Assembly (NCBI GenBank): GCA_036320915.1 | Contig: JAXBDG010000010.1 | Location: 248,001-312,000, forward strand | Source: Linnemannia elongata | Lineage: Eukaryota > Mortierellomycota > Mortierellomycetes > Mortierellales > Mortierellaceae | Direction: 5' to 3' | Length of the DNA stretch: 64,000 nt | Part shown: positions 20,810-31,759 of the stretch, piece by piece | How positions within the stretch are numbered: the stretch's first letter is position 1 | Layout of the letters: each line of letters starts with the position of its first letter | Position numbers and translations under genes: made by a program | Notes under the pieces: model-generated | The model's database searches: none | What the model saw: only the letters and a program-made list of their open reading frames with translations | Told to the model about the DNA's origin: nothing

Positions 20810-23800
20810 ACAAAACGTGTGTGCTTACTCACAGTCGATAGATGAAGGAGCTGTTGTTTTCATGACACGAGCGTGTGAGTTCATGTCGGATTCACTCTAA
20901 AAGAATGAGTATGTAAAGTGAATAGATTAATGTAATGCAATGGATTCAAGGGAAAACACGAACTGAACTGAATTGAAGAATAAATGGCGCCCACTGTTAG
21001 TGTACTGAACACAACCTTGTCAACCCCGGTAGGTTCCTATAGGAGATTGAAAAAAAAACAAAGAGACAGAAGAGTGCCACTTCGAAGGTGGAGCAAAAGG
21101 ATGGAAGGTGAGAATGAAAAGAACATGCCCCGTGTTCCTGGGCGGAGAAAAAAAACAGCACTCTTCTTCATCAACTTTCATCCTTCATCCTTAATCACCT
21201 AGCCTTCCAACGGCTAACGAGTATGAAAACAGAGTTCATACATTCACTCCTCTTCCTCCACTCAGCAATTGCGGGTAAGAAGGAGAAAGCTGTTTCCTTG
21301 TAAAAGGAGCGGTTATGATGATAGCATGTCCGTATTGCAGCGATGTGTTTGCTCTATATGGTCTTTTGAGGGTCCTCCATTGAATCGATGGAAATAACTT
21401 CCTTCCCTCTCTCTTCTTCTTGCTCCCGATTGTTGTCGTTTTCTACGCTAATCCGATGTTTTCTATGGTGTTTGGTCAGCAAACAGGTTTCTTCTTCCTT
21501 GCTCTGTTTGTTTGTTTATGTTTTTTGTTTTTGTTTTCCAAGTTTGGCTGACTAGTCATTCATTCATCTGTTTTTGTTAAAAAGGAATGGTAGAGCCGGT
21601 CCAATCCTCAAGTCAAAGAGTCACTCCCACGCTACGTCTTTGAGTTTTTGCACACACCCTTCTTTCTTTCCTCGATTTAACCCTCACCGACGAATAGATC
21701 TGTTGTCGAAGAACAAAAGATCAGGACGAGCAATTAAGGACAACAAGAAAATACGGGAGTAAGTGCCGGATCAGGAGAGCAAGCTGAAGAGGGGTGTTTA
21801 CGAAGTGAGAAATGAGCGTGAATGATAATGATGACGAGGATGAGTGGGAATGAAATCGTGAAATGAGAGCCAACAATAGCAGCGCGTACTAAACTCTGTT
21901 TTGGAGGACAGACAGTCGAGTCTCATCCTCCCTCCCCTCCCCTCCTATCCCTCTATGACTTTGAATTCGATCTGATAACACATTTACCCGCGCTTCGCAC
22001 ACAAAAAAATTTCGTTTAGGTCCCCCCTCGAGACGGGGTTTACCGAGGAACAACAACAGAGGGGTATGAAAAAAAAATCTGATAACAACACACACAATTT
22101 AAAATTCCGACTTTGTGCTGGTCTTCTTTTTTTTCTTTCATGGTGTCTGCTACACTGTCAGCCGAGAGAAACACAGGAAGGGAATGGAAAGGTAGGAGAG
22201 ACAGACGAAGGAAACAACACAGATGGTGTCATCTGCTCACACAAACCTCAGTCATGCCTATCCTCCTCTCTTCCTCGCTTGTTCATCGTTAGCTCCCCTA
22301 CCCACAAATCCGTAGAGGACCAAGGAGAATTGCTAAAACAAAAACAAAACAAAGGAAGCGGAAATAGGCACATGAGGGATCAGATCAGAGAAAGAAAGAA
22401 AGCGAGAGAGTCTTAGCGGGAGAAGGAGAGAACCCAAGGCACTTCAATTGTGGATTAGTTGTCTCTCTGTCTCTTTGACTGTCTGTCTCCTTGTGCTGCC
22501 TCTCTATATTTTCCATCAGTCAGAATTGAACCAGTGTCTGCGCTCCGCATGCAAAGAAAAGAAAAAAAAACAAATGCACCACAATCACACACACAGAGAG
22601 AAGGAGAGAAATGTAGTCAGGCGTTGCAATCCACCCCTACAGCACCACTTCCCTCTCCCACCCACATTACACCCCGGCTGACCAAATAAGCAGGAGCCGC
22701 CAGTTAAAACCGCGCCCGACCGTTATTTTTTCGCTCTCCTCCTCTTTCCCCTCCTTCCTCACCCTTCTGGCTCCTCTGCTCATTTTTCGCTCCACTCTCG
22801 CATCACCATCATCATAGCTCGCCCCCGCTTCTACTCCCCTGTCTCTCACTTGTCTCCATGATATTTTTCCTTGTCAGATCTTCCATTCTCGAGGATCTGA
22901 TAAAACATGAGACAAGAAAAAAAAAAGACGGGCGGGATATCAAACCATAAGAAACGGACCACTCAGCGAATAGGAAAAACAGACACCGTAAAAAAGAAAA
23001 AAAAAAGGATCTGATAACCATCCAACGCCATTCCCCTGTGTGCCTTACCTTTTTTTTCCATCTGATATGTCCTGTGCAACCATGTCCCACTTCCAGAAAA
23101 GAACTTTTGGAAGCCTTCCTTCCTTCTTTCCTCCTTTACTTTTGCATCTTTGCTTGCTTGCTGCCCATGCGCGAACTAAAAAACCTTAAACAAATGGAGC
23201 AGAACGGAAAGGCAAATGGTGATGTAGGCTTTGAGTTATTTGTTCGCACCTCCAAACGGTAACTGTTCTAATGGAGCATTTTTTGTGCTTGGTTCATACT
23301 TGTTGACGCCCAACTGCTATTGCGCATGAGTAGGGAACACACTAAGTTGTTACGGGTGCGGATCGTAAATCGTTCTCTCCAAAATGGTTTTCGCGTTCTG
23401 TGTTTGTGTAATTGGGTATGTCCAAAAAGAGGCAAGAAAACAGGGAGAGGGGCATGCACGCCAAATGCAAGCAGCCAGTTGCGCGCCATCCTCCACCTTC
23501 CTCTTCTTCACCCCTGTACCCCTAGAGCAGGACTGGCGCTAAACAAGAACAATGACAACACCGGCATTAGGACCACCACCAAACAACAAAAAAAAAACGT
23601 GGGTCGTACGGTGGTGCTGTTGTAATCGGTCATATGTTGTTCCGTCCACATCTTGATCTGTGCCTCTCGCTCCTCTGCGTCTTTCTCACTTTTTCGGTCA
23701 CTCACCACGGTTCTCTTCAAATTCGGACTCTGTTCATCCGCGTTCTTGATCCCCGAGGGAAGGAAGATGAATGACAAAGCAAATTACACAAGGCGCTTCC

Positions 23801-24736
23801 CTCTGCTTCCTCACCCCAAACAATGTAGAGCAACCAAACAAAAAAAAACTCACGGAATATCAGGAACCATCGATCTTGAATCGAGATCGTAGAGTTTTCT
23901 TTTTTCTTCTTTGGGTCAGTTTTTTTTTCGAAGATCATGCAATAACAACTCCCATTCAACCGCGCCTCTTTTTGTTCTCCTATTGCATTGTTGTAAACAC
24001 GGCAGGGTCGGAAAGTAAACACATGGCAACATACCGCGCGAGGTCAATATCATAATTCATCACCTTCTCTCCCTTTTCCGTGATTTCCTTCCTTGTCTTC
24101 CTTCCGTTCATCTCTTCCAGACATTCGTACTTTCCAGCGCCCTTCTGTGCCTGGCAACTCTCTAACCTGTCCATTACGCATACCTCCTGTCCTACCTTAC
24201 CCTCACCATGCCATGCCCTAACCAACAACCAACGCCCGATCCAGTGGGCTGACTATGAAGTGCTCAGTACGTTGAGAAGGGCGGGTACTCGATATTCATT
24301 CGCTCACCTTAGACTTGCAAAGAGTGAGAGTTCGCGCGAAGGAGGGTCGGAGAGAGAGAGGAAAGAAAGAGGAGGGAATACAAAATGCATTACATATGGC
24401 AGAATACAAACGCGCATCACAGAAAAAAAAACCGTCGGTTCGTCAATCCCCAGTCATCGAGTGAATAGAAAGCCGTCTTCGTGGGAAAGCAAAGGAGTGC
24501 GGGGGTATTGCTATAGATATATTATGATATGGTAGTAATAAAGAGAAATTGATTGGAGATAGTGGATTGATTGGCTAGCTACACTGCTACTACTACGCCT
24601 GTGTGTCAACTTCGATCTCAGTCAGTGTCGCTGGCTTCTTTCGACTGAGCTGAGCTCATCTCCCTTTACTTTTGTGTTGCGCTACTGAGAATGCTGCTGG
24701 TGATGAGTTGAGTGGCATATACTTGCCTTGGGGCGG
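20810..24736. other. long gene-poor interval (3.9 kb)
   Basis: No gene supported. It contains a cluster of TCTGATAA motifs (21971-23017) and many short purine- or pyrimidine-rich tracts. The right-hand part (about 24540-24736) is probably the 3' UTR of the minus-strand proline-rich membrane protein gene. Confidence 0.5.
21971..23017 (+). promoter_or_regulatory. cluster of four identical TCTGATAA (GATA-type) motifs
   Basis: Exact TCTGATAA at 21971-21978, 22078-22085, 22896-22903 and 23010-23017, with a further CTGATA near 23058. Fungal GATA factors (AreA/Nit2 type) bind HGATAR. The cluster lies 1.2-2.3 kb upstream of the minus-strand gene at 20672, so regulation of that gene is possible but distant. 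Confidence 0.3.
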
Positions 24737-26572
24737 TCACTCTGGGCTGATTTGAGGGGGCATGGGAGGAGGGGCGAGAGGACTAATGGTTTGTCCGTAC
24801 ACGGGGTACCCATGCTGTCTCCTAACCTCTACCCCTACCCCTAATCCCTGCACCACCGCCTCTCCATCGCTTTCATCATCACTCTCGTCATCTTCACCAT
24901 GGAGTCGATCCGGCTTATCCCCATTCGCAGTCGTTGTGGTACTGACGGCATAGGGGTTATGAGACTCAAAGTGCTGTGAGAGCTGGTGGGGTGGGAGGTC
25001 ATCGAACCCGCCATCGGAGGATGAGGTCGAGACTGTGTCGTCGTCGGATTCATCGGACTCGGGTCTTGTCGGTGGTCGCGGATGGCTAAATGATGGTACT
25101 GCGGGTGTAGCGGCTGCGATAGAGGAGGAAGATACGGGACGGGAGGACGTGAAGAGGCGCTTGGCGTCAAACATGACAGACATGGTCGAGAACCGGGATG
25201 GATCGAATTCCATGGCTGAGGAGATCGACCCACGGTGGGAGTGAGGGTATCCTAGCCCGACAGAGTATCGCTTCGATTGTTGGGTGTGGTGTTGCGGGTA
25301 TGGGTATGCCTGCTGTTGCTGCTGAGGAAAAGTCGATGACGATTGTGAGACATTAGGATTCTCACCCTCTGCAAAGCGGAGCTGGTGATGACGAGAAGCA
25401 CGATCAGCATCGTGAGGAAGCTGCTCTCCTCTCTCCTCTACATCGTCATCCTCATCATCATTCCCTTCATCGATATGAGGCGCACCACTGCGGCTGTTAT
25501 AGTAGTGGGTGTGGTGGTCATAAGAGCCTGAGCCTAAGCCTGGACCGTGAAGAGGGTGACCATGCGTGCTGAGGCTAACACTCCGATGCAGAGTGCTCAC
25601 AACGGGTGTAGGGACCGCTACAGTCTTGCACCGGTTCCTGCTGCTGTTGCTGCTACTCGAGATACCGTATCCACCAAAGCCGTAACCATAACCATATCCG
25701 CCTTGACCATCGCCTGTCGAGAGGGACCGTCTATCGTCCTCCTCGGCCTCCTCTGCAACCAGTGAGATCTGCTGGAACTGGCTTCCGAACGCATCCCTTC
25801 CGATCCGACCCATCTGGGCATAACCTCCCACCACCGTCGTTGGCGAAACCGCTGTTGTTGTCGCGTTGTCAATGTTGTTGTTGTTGCTGCTAGCCTTTGC
25901 AGAGGTATCGCTATGGCGACGGAACGCACCCTTGGCGAACGCGAACGCAATAGGCGCAGATCGCGTGCGATGATGTGCATTCGAGGGATGAGCTACCAAA
26001 GTCGATGCTGACGACGTGGTATCGATCTGATGCTGTACTGGGTACTGATGGTACTGGTGTTGGTGTTCATAATAATACTTTTCCGACGATTTCTTCCCAC
26101 CTCCGCCTCCCTTCTCGTTATCAGCATCCAGGAATGAAGATGTCGGCATTCCATCCTGCATTTGACCGACGCGACCACGCCGAGTACGATAAGAAGCTGC
26201 ATGTTGTCTGCGCTTCATGCAGACATAAAATAAGAGAAACGCGATGAGTAGCAAAAGTGAGCCCAGGATCGCAGATGTCAATATCAACGTCATATTCTTT
26301 GTCGCCATGGCTGTCGTCGTCTCAGTTGTTGTGTTGGAAGTTGGAGGTGAGGAAAGTGTAGGTGTATCTGGAATAGGTGCTGGTGCCATTGGTGGATCAG
26401 TGGGGGCGGGGGCGGGCTCGAGTGGCGAAGGAGTAGGGACAGGGAGAGGAGCAGGAGGTGGTGGTGGTGGTGGAGGGGGAACGCGTTTGCGGAGAGGTGG
26501 TTTTTGTTCGAGAGGGTCTGGAGAGCATTCCTTTGGCCGGTAACAATTTTCGACATCCCCGGTCAGCGGCAT
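24737..26572 (-). CDS. proline-rich single-pass membrane protein with long disordered cytoplasmic tail (611 aa)
   Basis: Intronless. The ATG at 26572 is chosen (MPLTGDVENCYRPKEC) because the open frame further upstream is Phe-rich low-complexity leader. Residues 1-95 are an ectodomain with two early cysteines and long poly-Pro and Pro/Ala/Thr runs, resembling wall-spanning stalks. One transmembrane helix lies near residues 95-117 (TLILTSAILGSLLLLIAFLL), followed by CMKRRQ, so the N-terminus should be outside without a cleaved signal. The rest is a ~490-residue tail rich in Ser, His, Gly and Asp/Glu, with YGYGYGFGGYG, SSSNSSRNR and acidic DDEDDD segments and no recognised domain. The shape recalls wall-stress sensors or signalling scaffolds, but no family match can be claimed. 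Confidence 0.75.
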   Translation of the reverse strand: MPLTGDVENCYRPKECSPDPLEQKPPLRKRVPPPPPPPPPAPLPVPTPSPLEPAPAPTDPPMAPAPIPDTPTLSSPPTSNTTTETTTAMATKNMTLILTSAILGSLLLLIAFLLFYVCMKRRQHAASYRTRRGRVGQMQDGMPTSSFLDADNEKGGGGGKKSSEKYYYEHQHQYHQYPVQHQIDTTSSASTLVAHPSNAHHRTRSAPIAFAFAKGAFRRHSDTSAKASSNNNNIDNATTTAVSPTTVVGGYAQMGRIGRDAFGSQFQQISLVAEEAEEDDRRSLSTGDGQGGYGYGYGFGGYGISSSSNSSRNRCKTVAVPTPVVSTLHRSVSLSTHGHPLHGPGLGSGSYDHHTHYYNSRSGAPHIDEGNDDEDDDVEERGEQLPHDADRASRHHQLRFAEGENPNVSQSSSTFPQQQQQAYPYPQHHTQQSKRYSVGLGYPHSHRGSISSAMEFDPSRFSTMSVMFDAKRLFTSSRPVSSSSIAAATPAVPSFSHPRPPTRPESDESDDDTVSTSSSDGGFDDLPPHQLSQHFESHNPYAVSTTTTANGDKPDRLHGEDDESDDESDGEAVVQGLGVGVEVRRQHGYPVYGQTISPLAPPPMPPQISPE

Positions 26573-29500
26573 ATTGTGGATGCGTGTATGTAGATTGCGG
26601 AGAGAAGAAAAAAAAACAGGGAGGCGATCTTCAAAAAATAGAGCAGAAGAAGGATCGCGGAAGGAAAAAAAAATGAAGGAGAAATGAAAGATGAGAAGGA
26701 TCTGAGGAACAACAAGACCTATGAACAATAAGACAGAAGTGCAAAGTAAATGAAGGAAAAATAGAGAAGAGATGTGAACCAGGCACTTCTAAAGAAGATA
26801 TCCTTTTTTTGATACAATGGGTGGATTAGCACGTTAAAGGAGAGAAGGCGGAAGGAAGAAAAAGAAGGCTGAAGGAAAGAAAATTCGAAAGAAAAAGTGA
26901 GAAGGAAAGAGCGAAGGCGGAGGAAGAAGAGACAAGAAAGATGACAAGAAAAGGGAACAAGGCCGACCACATCCAAATGGTGGAGAGATGGCAGGGCAGA
27001 TAAATAAGTTAGGCGAATACAGGTCGAGAAGGAATGAATAGCGCAAGCAACAAGAAGGGAGAGGAGTAAGGGGAGAGAAGGAAAGAAAGGTGCGAGCATG
27101 AAAAGAATAAGGTGACAGACAGGCATGCAGAGCATCTTCCTCCCCTTTCTCTGTTCCCCTCGTCTCCCTCGCTCAATGGGTACTCTCGTTTTGCTTATCC
27201 CTGCCTGGAATGAACCATGGTCCATTGCCCTCCCCTCCCCTTACCTCTCTTCCCTTCTCTCTCTTTCTCTCTTTCTCTTTCCCTCTCTCTCGCGTAAGGA
27301 GAGCAAGATACGCGCACACGAACATGCACTTATTTTCCCCCTTTCTATCCCTCTCTCTCTTCTCTTTTGTTTTATCTTTCTGCTCCCTCGTCTGTTTGCC
27401 CTGGCAGGTGTTGGAACTATTGGATCTCAGCAACAATGCAACACCATATCTCTCCCTTTTAGATGGGATCCTGTCTTTTTGAACCGACCCTGGGACGTAA
27501 GGAGGTCATAGAGGGTGAAGGGAGAGAGGGTTAAAGGGGTAGGTGAATACGGAACCTATCTGGGAAAGACAAAAAATAGGACTTTTCCATTTGTTCTCTT
27601 GTGCGCGCGTCTTACTCAGCTGCCTAGCCAATTTCGTCTAGTCCAACCTGGCGACATCTTCCAAATGCCATGACTATCGACAAGACCAAAGAATGTGGAC
27701 TGCAAAGATTGGATGGTCCCTCAATTAGAGCAAAGAGGTATCGGCCGTCAAGTGCAGACACTGGGTACGACAATGTGGCTAATGCATTATTTACACACAG
27801 ACGTCAAACTAGAGTGAGAGGAGGCAATGTTCCCTATCCAAGAAATGTAATAACGACTCTGTACGCATTCAGAGAACAAGCATGTAATTCTCATCCTCAT
27901 GTCACAACCCTGTCCAAAAATACCCGAATGTTATGCATACTCACTCAGAACTGTGACCATGGTACTGGCCAATGGCACTCAGACTGTTGGACACAAACAA
28001 GCGGTTACGGCACCACCCTCCCTTACCACGTATCTGCAATCCTTTGTCCCTCCTCTTTCCAGTCCAGGTTGGGGGGTGTACGCCCACGCCTAACAGCTCG
28101 TATGCATGAGTTCACTCTTGCAGTGGTGAGGCGAGGTAGTTGGCCTCGTCTGGTGGTAAAAAAAACAAATAAACAAAGAGGACCAGCCCACACAAGGAAG
28201 GCGAAAGGGGGTTACAAGGGATGGTTTGCGTTTTCCCTTCCTTTTTCCTCCCCTCTTCTCTCTGTGAATTACCGCGGTCGTCTTAGGATCGCAAGGAGCC
28301 CCTCATTCTCCCCCTGGCAAAGTCATCATTTTTCTTCCGAAGCTGGGGACAATCTAGCCTCTTTTTGTGCACTTCGACTCTCTTAGTTATGTTACTACTG
28401 CCACCCACCCTCTCCCAAGTCCCCATGAAAAGAAAACACATCGCCATCCCTCCCTTCCTCCCTACTTGCCTTAAAAAACAGGGGGGATGGAAGAGGGGAA
28501 GTGAACGACGAGCTGTGAAAGCAGAACGGCAATCAATGCATATGTAAACCTAGATGTTTGTACGAAGAGCCGGAGATACGAGATGGAGAGCGGAGCAGGA
28601 GGAGGGATAACTATCCGATTCTGGTGTAAAGGTGAAAAGCCTGGGATTAGAATAGGGACGAGGGTGTTGCTTTGTTGGTCCCGCCTCGTTTGCATGTCTG
28701 GTATTGTGAGAGGACGAGGACACAGGCTCAAGTGCTAAGGTGCTTTTTATTTGGAACGTCAAAGTTTTAATCCAAACAGAAGACTAAGTGTAGCTCATGC
28801 GAGCACGGTATTCTACGTCGCTATTGCAAAGCAGAATAGGTAAAGTTTACTGCACTAAACCGAGGAAACACAATCCGTATTCTGCGCCAGGTGCACCTGC
28901 GCATACCTCCGGATGACCCTTGCTGCCCTTCGGGGGCGGTTCAAGGGGGGAACAAGGTGTCTTCCTCCTAGAACTCCTTAACTATCATTGCTCCTCTCCT
29001 CTCCATAATATCCATTCTCCTCCGGCCTAGTAAGGCCACGATCACCGCTCGGTCGGCTCATGTGTATCATTCTGAACGCCAGGGTATCGACCATCGTCGT
29101 GCTCCGCCAGGAGTCGCCCGCGCTCGCATTCATTCGCTTGGGGTTTCCGGTTCAAGTGCTAAGGTGCAACTTACAGCTTATTTTTTTGTGCTGGGAAAAT
29201 CATGTGACCATTTCATGCTACATACGAAAAGCGCCGCCCTTTAGTCACATCTCTTCACTTTAATCACCCAACAACGATTCAAGGACAATCGAGCGAGCGA
29301 CACCAGGACACTTGCTGGAAACCGAAGTCGCGACAAAGGACGACGCGGATACAGAAAGTGAGATTACACGGCACTCAACGTTAAACTCGGTCATTGCGCT
29401 CTGGATCTACTTTCTGGGGGAAAAAGAGATGGGAGACGCTTGCCGGATGAGTTGTCTGGTCCCAGAAGGCAATGCATTTGCATTCTTTCCACTGCAGCAT

Positions 29501-31472
29501 TGGCAGCAGGACTAAAGCATCCATGGTACGAAAATCATGTATCTGTGGTATATTTGCAGGATACTGCATGTGCCAGCATGCTGACGCTGGTTTCTTAGCG
29601 TATAGAGGTTTAGTAGAGCAAAACGATAAAGTACTTGTGAATCTACATAATAGTTATCATTCACCACCTCTGTGGGATTGGCAGAGAATGATCAAGAGGG
29701 CGAAGCCCTCATCGCCTCCCGTTGATCACCGATACCTTCTTTTTACTCATATATCAGCTCGTCCCAGGTAAAGTTGACGGCGAAACGCGAAACTTGTGCC
29801 TGCGCCTCCTGATTGATCATCACAGTCGATCGGGCTGATATATTAATGCTTGTTGCTGAGACTTCGTCGATCCTTTGATCTGGTCTTTTACGCATAATCC
29901 GGCTACGCCAAGAAGGTCCTCCTTTTTATTTGGTACGGTGGCTTGCCGTGCACTTTAACTTGTCCGCACGTTCATGGAACATCGATGGACATACGACAGC
30001 AGGACGTAAAGGAATACAAAGGAAAACTCTGTACAGGGTGACGAAAGGGCCACGCAACGTTTTTTAAAGTGTTCTGTTAGTTAACCCCTGATTGGTGAGA
30101 TGGTAAGTCTTTCTCAGCAAGGTTATACGAAGTGATCGAGAAGTTAGTTACGTTGCCTTTTTCTGCATTTTGCGAGCTGGATAAAAAAAGGGGGTGGGTG
30201 ATAAATCAGGAGAATGGAGACTTGTGTAGGGAAGTTTTTGGTGTTTTGTTTATCTATCTCGTCAATTGAGCTCATCTTTGTTGTCAACTTCTGCTGGCAC
30301 CCATTGAGAAATAGAGAGAGGGCCAGAAGCAAAGTCGATGATGTGGGGATGGCGAAGTAACAGAGGACTTGCTTTTGTTCATGTTCACACCTTGGCATTT
30401 GGACGCTTGGGACGATCGAGTGTACATGCTCATATATCTGCTACAGATCATTGGATGTTAAGACATGTCACATTCAATCTGCAAGCAACAACAAAAGCAA
30501 CAAACAAATCGGAGAGAGAGGAGAGGTGCATGTTTGAACCATTGATCTGAGGCGTGAGGCGCGAAAAGGGAACACGTTCGATTTATTGCCAAGACATATG
30601 AATTACCCATCTTGGATGACTCTCATCAGTCGGACTCTTTCCTCCGAAAAGGAAAGAAAGTTAGCAGGACGAGAACAGGAATGCTAGTGAGTGAAAAATG
30701 ACACCAAGCATGGAGAGGATGATGTGAAAGAGGGTTGATGTGAAAGAGAACTCCCTGGTCCGGACCATTATCTTCCGCGCTCTTCAAGGGGTGGTGTTCT
30801 CGTCCAAAGAAGGACGTGATTCTTGTTTTTTATCATCAATTTGTTGGGCCATGTGCGCCAAGGCGGGCGGAGAATAAGTTCTTGAAGGGTACGAGGCAGG
30901 GGCTGCTTTCGGAAGAAGGAGAAGAAAGGACGACATGACCTATGGTAGATACGATCAGAAGAGTGATTGAGCCATGAACACAAAGCACGAATGAACAGGC
31001 AACCAGGAACAGAAAAGGTATGGAAATTGAACATTCCCTCTTTCTCATCGCCTTCGATGCCATGGGGTATAGGTGTTTGGCGTTCCCTTGTCTTCCCTTC
31101 CTTTACTTTTCCTTTTCCTTGAATAACAACAACCCGCCCGCAGCAATGAAGCAAAGCAGAGACAGATCCTAAAAAGGAATTCATTCATAGCTCGACCTAT
31201 TCCGCCCCCATTATGGCAGGGCAAGAACACTCTCCTCTCAGTCTCTCGCATCGCAGAGTAATAAAAAAAACAACTTTCTTTTGGGCTCACAGTTTTCACT
31301 TCTCTCCTCTCCACTGTCCGAATGAACCTGTTTTAGTCCCATTCGACCCCTTTTCTGACGTACAAGTGCGCGGCCTATTCGCTGGAGAGACTCACGGTGG
31401 AGCGTGTGCCTGATATGCCTGACACACAACTGGCCACGCACCTCCCTCGTACTCTTTTTTCTCTGCAGCAAG
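26573..31472. other. long gene-poor interval (4.9 kb) upstream of the ABCC array
   Basis: No supported gene. The longest open frame (27670-28386, 238 codons) shows no recognisable domain and has a composition like translated non-coding DNA. A 16-base sequence (TCAAGTGCTAAGGTGC) occurs at 28728-28743 and 29152-29167, and CTTTTTATTTGG at 28743 and 29922, possibly traces of an old dispersed repeat. No ribosomal or transfer RNA gene was recognised. Confidence 0.5.
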
Positions 31473-31479
31473 TATAAAA
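31473..31479 (+). promoter_or_regulatory. TATA box of ABCC gene 1
   Basis: TATAAAA about 280 bases before the ATG at 31760; a T18 run (31623-31640) lies in the leader. Confidence 0.55.
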
Positions 31480-31759
31480 TGCAGCTCCGAGTTGACCTCG
31501 ATCGCCACCATTCATCTTCCCATAAAGTACAAGAACAAGACAAAAAGCATAATCGATTAGCCTTTTCACTTTGTGTGGCTCAACTCGATAATACAAATAC
31601 TCTCCTCTCTCGTTTTCGGACCTTTTTTTTTTTTTTTTTTCTCTTCTTTTTCTCCTTGTCTGCTCTTACTTTTTCCTCATTCCTTCTCTTCTCATCTCGG
31701 ACAGAACAAACCAAAAACTCATTTCCCCTCCATTTATACATTCATTTTCGTTGACTCTT

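Noticed and set aside
27670..28386. 238-codon open frame in the gene-poor block
   Set aside because: Longest in that block but no recognisable domain, no clear promoter or splice context, composition like random translation; not called as a gene.
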